Positions 17,876-26,952 of a stretch of DNA of 64,000 bases are shown here, one piece after another. The notes under the pieces were generated by a model, which did not search any database, was not told where the DNA came from, and worked only from the letters and a program-made list of their open reading frames with translations. The position numbers were made by a program, and so were the translations under genes. Every line of letters begins with the position of its first letter. The stretch's first letter is position 1. Where the stretch lies: assembly GCF_024198235.1 (NCBI RefSeq), contig NZ_JAKCFB010000022.1:85793-149792 (forward strand). The letters run 5' to 3'. The DNA comes from Myxococcus dinghuensis. Lineage in GTDB: Bacteria > Myxococcota > Myxococcia > Myxococcales > Myxococcaceae.

Positions 17876-20162
17876 GTGGGCCCTCCTCTGGACGCTCGTC
17901 GTCCTCGCCGTGGGCGTGCACCAGGTCCTGTTCTGGCGCTCGGCGCGGCTGGACACGGACGTGCTGGCGCTGCTGCCCGAGGACGAACAAGCCCCGGAGG
18001 TCGACGCCGCCACCCGCCGGCTGGCGGACGGCGCGGGCCGGGAGCTGGTCGTGCTCGTGGGCGCGCCGGACTGGGCCTCCGCCCGGCGCGCCGCGGACGT
18101 GGCCACGCGCGAGCTGGGCGCGGACACGACGCTCCTCGCCCCCACCGCCACGGATGCCTCCGCGCTGGACGCGGCGGTGGAGTTCTACCGCCCCTACCGG
18201 GACCGGCTCCTGACGCCCGCCCAGCGGGAGTGGCTGGCGCGCGCCACGCCCGACGAGCTGGGGGGCACCGCCTTGATGAAGCTGTACCAGCCCGCCGGCC
18301 CCCGGCTCACCGACTGGAGCGCGGACCCGCTGGGGCTGTGGCCGGACTGGTGGGCGGCGCGCGCGGCGGAGAGCACCGCGCGGCCCCGGGACGGGCGGCT
18401 GTGGCTGTCGGGCGAGGGCCGTGAGTGGGTGCTGCTGACGTGGCGCAGCCAGGTCTCCGCGTTCGCGCTGGGGGCGGACGCGCGCATCACCGCGCAGGTG
18501 GACCGGGCGCGCGCGGCGGTCCAGGCGGAGGTCCCCCAGGGGCGGCTGGTGGCCGCGGGGGTCCCCCTCTACGCGGAGGCCGCCGCGAGCCAGGCCAGCG
18601 ACGAGATGTCCACCATCGGCCTGGGCTCGCTCATCGCGGTGCTGGTGCTGGTGTGGCTCACCTTCCGCTCCCTGCGCCCCATCCTCCTGGTGGGCGTCTC
18701 GCTGGGCATCGGCTGCGCGGTGGCCCTGACGGTCACCGCCCTCTTCTTCGACCGGGTGCACCTGTTGACGCTGGTGTTCGGCTCCAGCCTCGTGGGCGTG
18801 GCGGAGGACTACGGCTTCCACTACTTCGCCGCGCGTCAAGGACGACCGCCGGAGGAGCGGTGGACGGTGATGCGCGCGCTGCTGCCCGGCATGGCGCTCG
18901 CGCTGCTCACCAGCGTGGTGGCCTACCTCGCCCTGGGCGTGGCGCCGTTCCCCGGGCTGCGGCAGATGGCGCTGTTCTCCGCCGCCGGGCTGCTCGGCGC
19001 GTTCCTCACCGTCGTGTGCTGGTTCCCGTCCGTGGACACGGGGGTGTTGCCGGTGACGGCGTTCGCCGAGCGCTTCGCCCGTTCGCTGCCGCGCTGGCCG
19101 CGCATCGCGCGCACGTGGCGCTGGGGACTGGCGGGGGTGCTCTTCACCGGAGCGCTCGGCTGGGGGCTGTGGCGGCTGGAGACGCGCGACGACCTCCGTC
19201 AGTTGCAGGGCGCGCCCGCCAGCCTCATCGCGGACCAGCGCGAGCTGGGGCGGCTGCTGGGTCTGCCCAGCCCGGCCCAGTTCTTCCTCGTCGGCGGCGC
19301 GGACGAGGAGGAGGTCCTCGCGCGCGAGGTGTCCCTCAAGCAGCGGCTGGACCCGCTCGTGAAGGACCGCGTCATCGCGGGCTACCGCGCGGTCTCCGAC
19401 TGGCTGCCCACCGCCGCCCAGCAGGACGCGGACGCGAGGCTGAGCGCCCGCGCGGAAGGGCAGGCCGTGCTCGCCGTCGCCGCCGCCACGGGGGAGGCGC
19501 CCGAGCGCGCCCGGTTCGCGCGGGACGTCCTGACGCCGGGCCGGTTCCTCGACAGCCCCGCCGCGCTCGCCATCCGCCAGCAGTGGTTGGGGCGGATGGG
19601 CCCCCGGCACTACAGCGTCGTCATGCTGCGGGGGCTGAACGACCCGTCGGTGCTCCCGCGCCTCGCGGAGGTGGGCCAGGGGCTGGAGGGCGTGCGCTGG
19701 GTGGACAAGACGGGGGAGATCTCCCGGCTGCTGGAGCGCTACCGCCGCATCATGGGGGGCCTCATCGTCGTGGGCTACGTCGCCGTGCTGCTGACGCTGG
19801 TGGCCCGCTTCCGGCGCGAGGCCTGGCGGGCGTGGATTCCGTCCGTGCTCGGCACCCTCGTCACCCTGGCCTTCTTCGGCTGGACGGGAGAGCCCGTGCA
19901 GCTCTTCAGCGTGCTGGGGCTGGTCCTGCTGCTGGGGATGGGCGTGGACTACGGCATCTTCCTGTTGGAGCACCCCGGCGACGGCTCCGCGTGGCTCGCG
20001 GTGGCCCTCGCCGGCGTCAGCACGCTCCTGTCCTTCGGACTGCTGGGGCTGTCCGCGACGCCCGCGCTGCGGTCCTTCGGTCTCACCATGCTGTTGGGGG
20101 AGGTGAGCATCTGGTTCATCACCCCGTTCTTCAGACTGCCTCCCGGCAAGGACGCGTCGTGA
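17865..20162 (+). CDS. MMPL/RND-superfamily exporter (ApeM-like)
   Basis: A 765-residue inner-membrane transporter. It has one N-terminal helix, a large periplasmic loop, a block of about five to six helices (about 250-400), a second loop and a second helix block (about 625-760). The motifs FGSSLVGVAEDYGFHYF and GLVLLLGMGVDYGIFLLE are the paired GxxxDYxxF signatures of MMPL proteins. The start is TTG 17865, overlapping the LolA gene by 11 bases; no ATG or GTG fits better. It probably exports the polyene glycolipid. Confidence 0.88.
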   Translation: MRNRWALLWTLVVLAVGVHQVLFWRSARLDTDVLALLPEDEQAPEVDAATRRLADGAGRELVVLVGAPDWASARRAADVATRELGADTTLLAPTATDASALDAAVEFYRPYRDRLLTPAQREWLARATPDELGGTALMKLYQPAGPRLTDWSADPLGLWPDWWAARAAESTARPRDGRLWLSGEGREWVLLTWRSQVSAFALGADARITAQVDRARAAVQAEVPQGRLVAAGVPLYAEAAASQASDEMSTIGLGSLIAVLVLVWLTFRSLRPILLVGVSLGIGCAVALTVTALFFDRVHLLTLVFGSSLVGVAEDYGFHYFAARQGRPPEERWTVMRALLPGMALALLTSVVAYLALGVAPFPGLRQMALFSAAGLLGAFLTVVCWFPSVDTGVLPVTAFAERFARSLPRWPRIARTWRWGLAGVLFTGALGWGLWRLETRDDLRQLQGAPASLIADQRELGRLLGLPSPAQFFLVGGADEEEVLAREVSLKQRLDPLVKDRVIAGYRAVSDWLPTAAQQDADARLSARAEGQAVLAVAAATGEAPERARFARDVLTPGRFLDSPAALAIRQQWLGRMGPRHYSVVMLRGLNDPSVLPRLAEVGQGLEGVRWVDKTGEISRLLERYRRIMGGLIVVGYVAVLLTLVARFRREAWRAWIPSVLGTLVTLAFFGWTGEPVQLFSVLGLVLLLGMGVDYGIFLLEHPGDGSAWLAVALAGVSTLLSFGLLGLSATPALRSFGLTMLLGEVSIWFITPFFRLPPGKDAS

Positions 20163-21388
20163 ACATAGAGAAGACGGAAGTGCTCATCATCGGAGCGGGC
20201 CCCGCGGGGTCCGTGGCCGCGGGCCTCTTGCGCAAGCAGGGACGCGAGGTGCTCATCCTCGAGCGCGAGCAGTTCCCGCGCTTCTCCATCGGCGAGAGCC
20301 TGCTGCCCCAGAGCATGGAGTACCTGGAGGAGGCGGGCATGCTCCGGGACGTCGTGGAGGCGGGCTTCCAGTTCAAGAACGGCGCCGCCTTCGCGCGCGG
20401 GGCGAAGTTCACCGACTTCGACTTCCGGGAGAAGTTCTCGCCCGGCTGGGGCACCACGTACCAGGTGCAGCGCGCGCACTTCGACCACGTGCTGGCCCGC
20501 GCGGCCGAGCGCATGGGCGCGCGCCTGCGCTTCCGCCACGTGGTGGAGTCCGTCCACGTGGGCGGCGAGCACCCGGAGGTGACGGTGCGCTCGCCGGAGG
20601 GGGACACGTACCGCGTGCAGGCGCGCTTCCTGCTGGACGCCAGCGGCTTCGGCCGCGTGCTGCCCCGGCTGTTGGACCTGGAGACGCCGTCCAACTTCCC
20701 GGTGCGGGGCGCACTCTTCACGCACGTGGAGGACCGGATCCCGCTCGGCACCTTCGACCGGCACAAGATCCGCGTCACCGTGCACCCCGAGCACGTCCAC
20801 GTCTGGTACTGGACCATCCCCTTCTCCAACGGCCGCTGCTCGCAGGGCGTGGTGGCGAAGCGCGAGTTCCTCGAGCAGTACCCCGGCACGGAGACGGAGC
20901 GGCTGCGCGCCATCATCGCCGAGGACCCGGGCCTCTCCGCGCTGCTGAAGGACGCCGTCTGGGACACGCCCGCGCGCGCCATCACCGGCTACGCGGCCAA
21001 CGTGAAGTCGCTGTGGGGGCGCGGCTTCGCGCTCTTGGGCAACGCCGGCGAGTTCCTCGACCCGGTGTTCTCCTCGGGCGTCACCATCGCGTTCCGCTCG
21101 GCGCACCTCGCGGCCCGGTGCCTCGCGCGCGAGCTGTCCGGACAGCCCGTGGACTGGGAGAAGGAGTACGCGGTGCCGCTCAAGTCGGGCGTGGACACGT
21201 TCCGCACCTTCGTCGAGTCCTGGTACGCGGGCGGCTTCCAGAAGGTCATCTTCCATCCGTCGCCCTCGCCCGAGGTCCGCCGGATGATCTCCTCCATCCT
21301 CGCCGGCTACGCGTGGGACACGAACAACCCCTACGTGGCGGACAGCAAGCGCCGGCTCGGCGTGCTCGAGGAGCTATGCTCCGCCTGA
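20159..21388 (+). CDS. FAD-dependent oxidoreductase, geranylgeranyl-reductase/halogenase-like
   Basis: A 409-residue flavoprotein starting at GTG 20159, overlapping the exporter stop. IIGAGPAGSVAAGLL is the GxGxxG FAD site, LLDASGFG the second contact, and LLGNAGEFLDPVFSSG the third. FPRFSIGESLLP resembles the halogenase/reductase group, but the WxWxIP motif of FAD halogenases is only partly seen (WYWTIPF), so halogenation is possible but unproven. Oxidoreductases of this type occur in APE clusters, perhaps modifying the aryl head or the lipid. Confidence 0.85.
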   Translation: MNIEKTEVLIIGAGPAGSVAAGLLRKQGREVLILEREQFPRFSIGESLLPQSMEYLEEAGMLRDVVEAGFQFKNGAAFARGAKFTDFDFREKFSPGWGTTYQVQRAHFDHVLARAAERMGARLRFRHVVESVHVGGEHPEVTVRSPEGDTYRVQARFLLDASGFGRVLPRLLDLETPSNFPVRGALFTHVEDRIPLGTFDRHKIRVTVHPEHVHVWYWTIPFSNGRCSQGVVAKREFLEQYPGTETERLRAIIAEDPGLSALLKDAVWDTPARAITGYAANVKSLWGRGFALLGNAGEFLDPVFSSGVTIAFRSAHLAARCLARELSGQPVDWEKEYAVPLKSGVDTFRTFVESWYAGGFQKVIFHPSPSPEVRRMISSILAGYAWDTNNPYVADSKRRLGVLEELCSA

Positions 21389-21942
21389 TTCCCGTGTTGG
21401 CCCTGCTCGGCCTCTCCGCCTGCCTCACGCCCCGGCCGCGCCCGCTGTCCCCGGCCGCCACCCTGCCCTCGCTGATGCTGCCCCCCGCGAGCTTCGGGGA
21501 CACGGTGAGCCTGGCCCAGCAACTGTCCTTCGCGCACGAGGCGGACCCGGACGGCCCTCGCACGGTGGAGGCGCTGCTCGAGCTCGACCCGGCGGCGCTG
21601 CGGCTCGCCGGCTTCGCGCTCGGGCAGCGGATGTTCTCGCTGGTGTGGAACGGCTCCGCGCTGGAGGAGGAGCGCGACCCACGCCTGCCCGAGCAGTTCC
21701 AGGCCCGGCAGGTCCTCCGGGACGTCCAGCTCGTCTACTGGCCCGCGGACGTGCTCCGCGCCGCGCTGCCTCCCGACTGGACGTTGGAGGATGGACCGGG
21801 GCGCCGGGCGCTCCTCCACGCCGGCCAGGAATGGGTGACGGTGCGGTATGCTGGCGAGCCTCGCTGGCGGGGGCGCGCGGAGCTGGTCAACGTCGCGGAG
21901 CACTACCGGCTGACCATCGAGTCACGCCCCACCGAGGACTGA
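21376..21942 (+). CDS. DUF3261-like lipoprotein (ApeN-like)
   Basis: A 188-residue lipoprotein with signal and lipobox at the start (LIPVLALLGLSAC, lipidated Cys at about residue 16). The core (RMFSLVWNGSALEEERDPRLP and LVYWPADVLRAALP) matches the DUF3261 proteins found in APE clusters next to the exporter. ATG 21376 overlaps the FAD gene by 13 bases. It is probably an outer-membrane or periplasmic acceptor in product localisation. Confidence 0.82.
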   Translation: MLRLIPVLALLGLSACLTPRPRPLSPAATLPSLMLPPASFGDTVSLAQQLSFAHEADPDGPRTVEALLELDPAALRLAGFALGQRMFSLVWNGSALEEERDPRLPEQFQARQVLRDVQLVYWPADVLRAALPPDWTLEDGPGRRALLHAGQEWVTVRYAGEPRWRGRAELVNVAEHYRLTIESRPTED

Positions 21943-21945
21943 GCG

Positions 21946-23127
21946 ATGCCCTCCCCCGTCTACCTCCATCAGCTCGGCGTCGTCTGCGCCCTGGGGGCCG
22001 GCCAGCGCGGGGTGCGCGAGGCGCTCCTCGGCGAGCGCCTCGTGGGGGTGGAGCCCAGCCCGGACTTCGCGGCGCGGACGCTCCAGGTCGGCCGGGTCAC
22101 CGCGCCCCTGGCCAGCACGGAGGGGCTGCCCGCGTCCCAGCGCAGCCGGAACAACGCGCTGCTGCTCACGGCGCTGGAGGAGCTCCGCCCGGCCGTGGAG
22201 TCGGCGCTCCAGCGCTTCGGTCCGGAGCGCGTGGGGGTCGTCCTGGGGACCAGCACCTCCGGCGTCGGAGAGAGCGAGACGGCCCTCTCTGAGCGCCTGT
22301 CCACGGGGAGCCTGCCCGCGACCTTCCACCTCCGGCAGCAGGAGCTGGGCTCGCCGGCCGAGGCGCTCGTCCACGTGCTGGGCCTCCGAGGCCCCGCGCA
22401 CGTCATCTCCACGGCCTGCTCCTCCAGCGCGAAGGCCCTGGCCAGCGCGGCGCGGCTCCTGAGGGCCGGCATCGTGGACGCGGTCGTCACCGGCGGCGCG
22501 GACGCGCTGTGTCGCTTCACGGTGGCGGGCTTCACCGCGCTCGACTCGGTGAGCGAGGCGCGCTGCAACCCGATGAGCGTGAACCGCCGGGGCATCAACA
22601 TCGGCGAGGGGGCCGCCCTCTTCCTCATGACGCGCGAGCCGGGGCCGGTGCGGCTCGCGGGTTGGGGGGAGTCCTCGGACGCGCACCACCTGTCCGCGCC
22701 CGAGCCCCAGGGCCGGGGCGCCCTCGCCTCCATGCGCGAGGCGCTGACGCGCGCGGGGCTTGTGCCCGCCGACATCGGATACGTGAACCTGCACGGCACC
22801 GCGACGCCGCACAACGACGCGATGGAGAGCCTCGCGGTACACCAACTGCTGGGCGGCGACGTGCCGTGCAGCTCGACGAAGCCCCTGACGGGGCACACGC
22901 TCGGCGCGGCCGGGGCCCTGGAGGCGGCCTTCTGCTGGCTCACCCTCGTCGACAACCCCACGGGCCGGCTGCCACCGCACTGGTGGGACGGAGAACCCGA
23001 CCCGGCCCTCCCCGCGCTCTCGCTGGTGGAGCCCGGCCACGCGCTGGGCCACGCCCCCCGGTACGTGCTGAGCAACTCGTTTGCCTTCGGCGGCAGCAAT
23101 GCCACCCTGGTGCTGGGAAGGGATTGA
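21946..23127 (+). CDS. Beta-ketoacyl-ACP synthase (ApeO-like)
   Basis: A 393-residue FabF-type ketosynthase with an intact Cys158 (STACSSSAKAL), His283 (NLHGTATP) and His317 (PLTGHTLGAAG). Its N-terminal part is less conserved than in FabF. In APE synthesis ApeO works as a heterodimer with the Cys-less chain-length factor, here the gene at 9372. It starts 3 bases after the preceding stop. Confidence 0.9.
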   Translation: MPSPVYLHQLGVVCALGAGQRGVREALLGERLVGVEPSPDFAARTLQVGRVTAPLASTEGLPASQRSRNNALLLTALEELRPAVESALQRFGPERVGVVLGTSTSGVGESETALSERLSTGSLPATFHLRQQELGSPAEALVHVLGLRGPAHVISTACSSSAKALASAARLLRAGIVDAVVTGGADALCRFTVAGFTALDSVSEARCNPMSVNRRGINIGEGAALFLMTREPGPVRLAGWGESSDAHHLSAPEPQGRGALASMREALTRAGLVPADIGYVNLHGTATPHNDAMESLAVHQLLGGDVPCSSTKPLTGHTLGAAGALEAAFCWLTLVDNPTGRLPPHWWDGEPDPALPALSLVEPGHALGHAPRYVLSNSFAFGGSNATLVLGRD

Positions 23128-23591
23128 TGCGCACCGCCATCGCATTCGACATCACCGAGCTGCTCCCCCACACGGAACGCATGCGGCTCATCGACCGCGC
23201 GCTGGAGGGAGACGAGGAGGGGCTGGTGGCCGAGGTCACCATCCGCGAAGACTGCCTCTTCTTCGAGAACGGCGGCGTCGGGGGTTGGGTGGGCATCGAG
23301 TTCATGGCCCAGGCGATTGGCGCCTGGGCGGGATGGCGGTTCCGGTTGCGCGGCGAGCCGCTGCGGGTGGGCTTCCTGCTGGGGACGCGCCGCTTCGAAT
23401 GCGGCCGGCCGCGGTTCCGCGCGGGCGAGCGGCTGCGCATCGAGGTCCAGCGCCAGTACTGGACGGAGGAAGGCATGAGCCAGTTCGACTGCGCCATCGG
23501 CATCGACGGCGAGACGGTGGCCACGGCGGCGCTGACGGTGTTCCAGCCCCCGGGCGCCGCGGTGCTGAGGAAGGTGGACGCGGATGAGTGA
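23127..23591 (+). CDS. 3-hydroxyacyl-ACP dehydratase (ApeP-like)
   Basis: A 154-residue hot-dog protein. LLPHTERMRLIDRAL carries the catalytic His, and WVGIEFMAQAIGAWAG carries the Glu/Gln of the second helix, as in FabA/ApeP-like dehydratases. With the ApeI-like domain fused to the ligase this gives two dehydratases, as usual for APE, where they are thought to act at different chain stages. Confidence 0.88.
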   Translation: MRTAIAFDITELLPHTERMRLIDRALEGDEEGLVAEVTIREDCLFFENGGVGGWVGIEFMAQAIGAWAGWRFRLRGEPLRVGFLLGTRRFECGRPRFRAGERLRIEVQRQYWTEEGMSQFDCAIGIDGETVATAALTVFQPPGAAVLRKVDADE

Positions 23592-24315
23592 CGAGACGGT
23601 GCTGGTGACGGGCTCCAGCCGGGGCATCGGCAAGGCCATCGCGCTGCGACTGGCCCAGGACGGCTTCGATGTCGTGGTGCACTGCCGGGGACAGGTGGAC
23701 CAGGCGGAGGCGGTGGCCGCGCGGGCGCGGGAGCTGGGCCGGTCCGCGCGGGTGCTGCGGTTCGACGTGTCGCAGCGGGCGGAGACAGAGCAGGCGCTGC
23801 TCGCGGACATCGAGGCGCACGGCTGTTACTACGGCGTGGTGTGCAACGCGGGCATCGCGCGGGACAACGCGTTCCCCGCCATGCCGCCCGAGGACTGGGA
23901 CGCGGTCATCCACACCAACCTGGATGCCTTCTACAACGTGCTCAATCCGCTCTCGATGCCGCTGGTGCGGCGGCGCAAGCCCGGGCGCATCGTCACCCTG
24001 TCCTCCGTCTCCGGACTGATGGGCAACCGCGGACAGGTCAACTACAGCGCCGCGAAGGCGGGCATCATCGGCGCGACGAAGGCGCTGGCGGTGGAGCTCG
24101 CCAGCCGGGGCATCACCGTCAACTGCGTGGCCCCCGGGCTCATCGACACGGAGATGGTGGAGCCACACGTCGTGGAGGAGGCGCTGAAGCTGATCCCCGC
24201 GAAGCGGATGGGGCGTCCCGAGGAGGTGGCCGCGGTGGTCAGCTTCCTGATGAGCCCGGACGCGGCCTACGTCACGCGGCAGGTCATCTCGGTGAACGGG
24301 GGAATGCTCGGATGA
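23584..24315 (+). CDS. 3-oxoacyl-ACP reductase (ApeQ/FabG-like)
   Basis: A 243-residue classical SDR. TGSSRGIGKAIA is the NADPH site, CNAGIAR the NAG motif, and SSVSGLMGNRGQVNYSAAK gives the catalytic Ser and YxxxK. NGGMLG at the end is typical of FabG. It overlaps the dehydratase by 8 bases and the next KS by ATGA. It would reduce each keto intermediate during polyene building. Confidence 0.93.
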   Translation: MSDETVLVTGSSRGIGKAIALRLAQDGFDVVVHCRGQVDQAEAVAARARELGRSARVLRFDVSQRAETEQALLADIEAHGCYYGVVCNAGIARDNAFPAMPPEDWDAVIHTNLDAFYNVLNPLSMPLVRRRKPGRIVTLSSVSGLMGNRGQVNYSAAKAGIIGATKALAVELASRGITVNCVAPGLIDTEMVEPHVVEEALKLIPAKRMGRPEEVAAVVSFLMSPDAAYVTRQVISVNGGMLG

Positions 24316-25550
24316 GACGCGTGGTGGTCACCGGTATCGGGGCGCTCAGTCCCCTGGGCCATGACTGGGGGACGGTGGAGGCCCGGCTGCGCTCGCGGCG
24401 CAACGCCGTGCAGGTCATGGAGGAGTGGAAGCAGTACGAGGGCCTGCACACCCAGGTGGGCGCGCCCGCGGCCCCCTTCGAGCTGCCGCCGCAGACGTAT
24501 TCGCGCAAGACGATGCGGGGCATGGGCCGGGTGGCGCTGCTGGCCACGCGGGCCAGCGAGCTGGCGCTCCAGGACGCGGGGCTCCTGGGGGACGCGCTCG
24601 TGCGCAGCGGGAAGATGGGCGTGTCCTACGGCTCGTCCGCGGGCTCCGCGGCGAACATGGCGGACTTCGGGCGGATGGTGACGGACAAGACGACCGAGGG
24701 CATCACCGCCACCACGTACGTGCGGATGATGGCGCACACCGCGGCCGTGAACATCGGCGTGTTCTTCGGGCTGACGGGGCGCATCATCACCACCTCCAGC
24801 GCGTGTACCTCCGGGAGCCAGGGCATCGGCTACGCGTACGAGACCCTCCGGTTGGGGAAGCAGGTGGCGATGCTGGCGGGGGGCGCGGAGGAGCTCGACG
24901 CCACGGGCGCGGCGGTGTTCGACACCCTGTTCGCGACGAGCACGCAGAACAACGCCACCCCGGAGCTGACGCCCCGTCCCTTCCACGCGAAGCGCGACGG
25001 GCTGGTGCTGGGCGAGGGCGCGTGCACGTTGGTGCTGGAGGAGTTGGAGCACGCCCGCGCGCGCGGGGCCCGCATCCACGCGGAGGTCATCGGCTACGGG
25101 ACGAACACGGACGGGCGCCACATCACCCAGCCCCACGCGGAGACGATGGCGGTGGCCATGCGGCTGGCCCTGGAAGACGCGGGCATCCCTCCGTCGGAGG
25201 TGGGCTACGTCAACGCGCACGGCACCGCGACGGACCAGGGTGACGTGGCGGAGAGCGCCGCGACCCACGAGGTCTTCGGGGAGCGGATGCCCATCTCCTC
25301 GCTCAAGAGCTACATGGGCCATACGCTGGGGGCGTGTGGCGCGCTGGAGGCGTGGATGAGCCTGGAGATGATGCGCACGGGCTGGTTCGCGCCCACGCTG
25401 CACCTGGCGCCAGGCGAGGTGGACCCTCGCTGCGCGCCGTTGGACTATGTCGTGGGCGAGGGGCGACAGCTCCAGACCGACGTGGTCATGAGCAACAACT
25501 TCGCCTTCGGCGGAATCAACACGTCGTTGATCTTCCGCCGCTGGGCATGA
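24312..25550 (+). CDS. Beta-ketoacyl-ACP synthase II type (ApeR-like)
   Basis: A 412-residue FabF-like KS with Cys165 (TSSACTSGSQG), His303 (NAHGTATD) and His337 (YMGHTLGACG). It is more FabF-like than the KS at 21946. ApeR is the last KS of APE clusters and may do the first condensation or a supporting role. The gene ends the tightly overlapped run. Confidence 0.93.
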   Translation: MRRVVVTGIGALSPLGHDWGTVEARLRSRRNAVQVMEEWKQYEGLHTQVGAPAAPFELPPQTYSRKTMRGMGRVALLATRASELALQDAGLLGDALVRSGKMGVSYGSSAGSAANMADFGRMVTDKTTEGITATTYVRMMAHTAAVNIGVFFGLTGRIITTSSACTSGSQGIGYAYETLRLGKQVAMLAGGAEELDATGAAVFDTLFATSTQNNATPELTPRPFHAKRDGLVLGEGACTLVLEELEHARARGARIHAEVIGYGTNTDGRHITQPHAETMAVAMRLALEDAGIPPSEVGYVNAHGTATDQGDVAESAATHEVFGERMPISSLKSYMGHTLGACGALEAWMSLEMMRTGWFAPTLHLAPGEVDPRCAPLDYVVGEGRQLQTDVVMSNNFAFGGINTSLIFRRWA

Positions 25551-25561
25551 GGGGGAGACCG

Positions 25562-26020
25562 ATGAAGAAGACGTTGACGCTGTCCCTGCTGGCCCTGACG
25601 CTGTCCTCGCCCGCGCTCGCGCGCGACACGCCCATCCTCGTGTCCCTGGCGGACGTGCTGGCGATGCCGGAGGCGCAGAAGAAGCTGGATGGGACGGTGA
25701 AGTTCTACCTGGCCGGGCAGAAGACGCCCAAGGTGGAGGAGCGGTTCGACGAGACCGTCACGAACAAGAAGACCAACGGCGTGGGCAAGTCGGACGAGGA
25801 CGGCTGCCGGTGGGTGACGCTGTCCGCCCTGATTGCCCTCCAGGAAGGCGCCAAGAAGGCGGGCGCGAACGCCGTGGTCGACATCGTCAGCTATTACAAG
25901 AAGAGCGAGGCGCGCAGCCCCACGGACGTCGAGTGCCACGCGGGCACCTTCGTCATCGGCGTGGCGCTCAAGGGCACATACGCCAAGGTGAAGGCCGGCG
26001 CCAAGAGCGCCTCGAAGTAG
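25562..26020 (+). CDS. Small secreted protein, 'excinuclease ATPase subunit'-like
   Basis: A 152-residue protein with a signal peptide (MKKTLTLSLLALTLSSPALA). The mature part contains CRWVTLSALIALQEGAKKAGANAVVDIVSYYKK, resembling YbjQ-like small domains. Proteins of this type are annotated, misleadingly, as excinuclease ATPase subunit and recur at the end of APE clusters. Starting 11 bases after the last KS, it is probably the last gene of the operon. The function is unknown. Confidence 0.78.
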   Translation: MKKTLTLSLLALTLSSPALARDTPILVSLADVLAMPEAQKKLDGTVKFYLAGQKTPKVEERFDETVTNKKTNGVGKSDEDGCRWVTLSALIALQEGAKKAGANAVVDIVSYYKKSEARSPTDVECHAGTFVIGVALKGTYAKVKAGAKSASK

Positions 26021-26064
26021 CGCGCGGCGCCTATACTCGGCCCCCTGTCACCTGGAGGTGTCGC

Positions 26065-26355
26065 GTGCGTTGGCTGGTTGCCGTCGTGCTGTTGGGTGCG
26101 TCGACTGCGTCCGCGCAGTCCCCGGAGTGCAAGGCCGCGAGGAAGGAATACAAGGAGCGGGAGGACAGCCTGGAGGCGCTGAAGCAGGCCCGCAAGGAGA
26201 TGCGCGAGGTGCTGGCCACCGCCAAGAAGGGACGCGCCACCAGCCGTGTCCTCGACGCCCTCGAGAAGGCGGACGACGCGCTGGAGGATGGCATCAAGCG
26301 CGCGACCGCGGAGCAGGCCCAGCGCGACAAGCTGACCCGGGAGATCTGCAAGTAG
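26065..26355 (+). CDS. Small secreted coiled-coil protein
   Basis: A 96-residue protein from GTG 26065 (site TGGAGG). The signal peptide is about 1-18 (LVAVVLLGASTASAQ). The mature part is almost all charged helix (KEYKEREDSLEALKQARKE and on), a likely coiled coil, with two Cys near the ends that could pair. No family is recognised. It lies 44 bases after the APE operon in the same direction, so it might be read through. Confidence 0.7.
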   Translation: MRWLVAVVLLGASTASAQSPECKAARKEYKEREDSLEALKQARKEMREVLATAKKGRATSRVLDALEKADDALEDGIKRATAEQAQRDKLTREICK

Positions 26356-26582
26356 TCCCGAGCGGCCGCCAGGACCTCCTCGCCCGTCCTGGGGGCCGCG
26401 CCGACACGACGGGCGCCCCGGAGTCCCACCCTCGGGACTCCGAGCACGGCGTCCACCGGGTGCGTCGAGACCGCGCTCCAGGGAGACAAGGGAATCCAGC
26501 TTCAACACGCCTTCCGCGCTTCCAGCCCTGCGTGACGCTTGATACTTTTGCAACGCAGCAACCACTCGACCGAGGAGGTCAC

Positions 26583-26840
26583 ATGCGGAACGTCATCCAG
26601 GGGCTGTTGGCGGCGGTGATGCTGGTGGGCTGTGGAGGAGCGGAGCTGGACTCCGGCGTCACTCCGCCCGAGACGGACGCCCCCCAGGGCGAGGTCCGGG
26701 AGATGAAGGACTGTGAGCCGTGCAGCACCCGTCTCGACAACTGCATGAACGCCGCGACCACGCAGGCCGAGGAGGATGCGTGCATCCAGAAGTGGCTGGC
26801 CTGCACCAAGGCGTACTGCGCGGGTCCCACCCTGCGGTAG
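26583..26840 (+). CDS. Small Cys-containing lipoprotein
   Basis: An 85-residue protein with a lipobox (LLAAVMLVGCGG, Cys17). The mature part has a negatively charged linker and then about six cysteines (CEPCSTRLDNCMNAA, CIQKWLACTKAYC), probably two or three disulfides. A GAGGAGG site precedes ATG 26583. Such small Cys lipoproteins are common in myxobacteria; the role is unknown. Confidence 0.75.
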   Translation: MRNVIQGLLAAVMLVGCGGAELDSGVTPPETDAPQGEVREMKDCEPCSTRLDNCMNAATTQAEEDACIQKWLACTKAYCAGPTLR

Positions 26841-26900
26841 AGCGTGGCGAGGGCACCGGTCCGGGCTCACGCGCCCGGACCGGCGACCCTCGCTCCACCC

Positions 26901-26944
26901 GAGGCAGAAGCCGGGCACCAGGGCCCGACTCCCCCTTCTGCCTC
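26901..26944. terminator. Bidirectional hairpin between convergent genes
   Basis: A perfect 10-base inverted repeat (GAGGCAGAAG / CTTCTGCCTC), with a second inner stem (CGGGC / GCCCG) in its loop, lies exactly between the convergent genes ending at 26840 and 26953. No T-tract is seen, so termination may need extra factors. Confidence 0.65.
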
Positions 26945-26952
26945 CTACAGGT

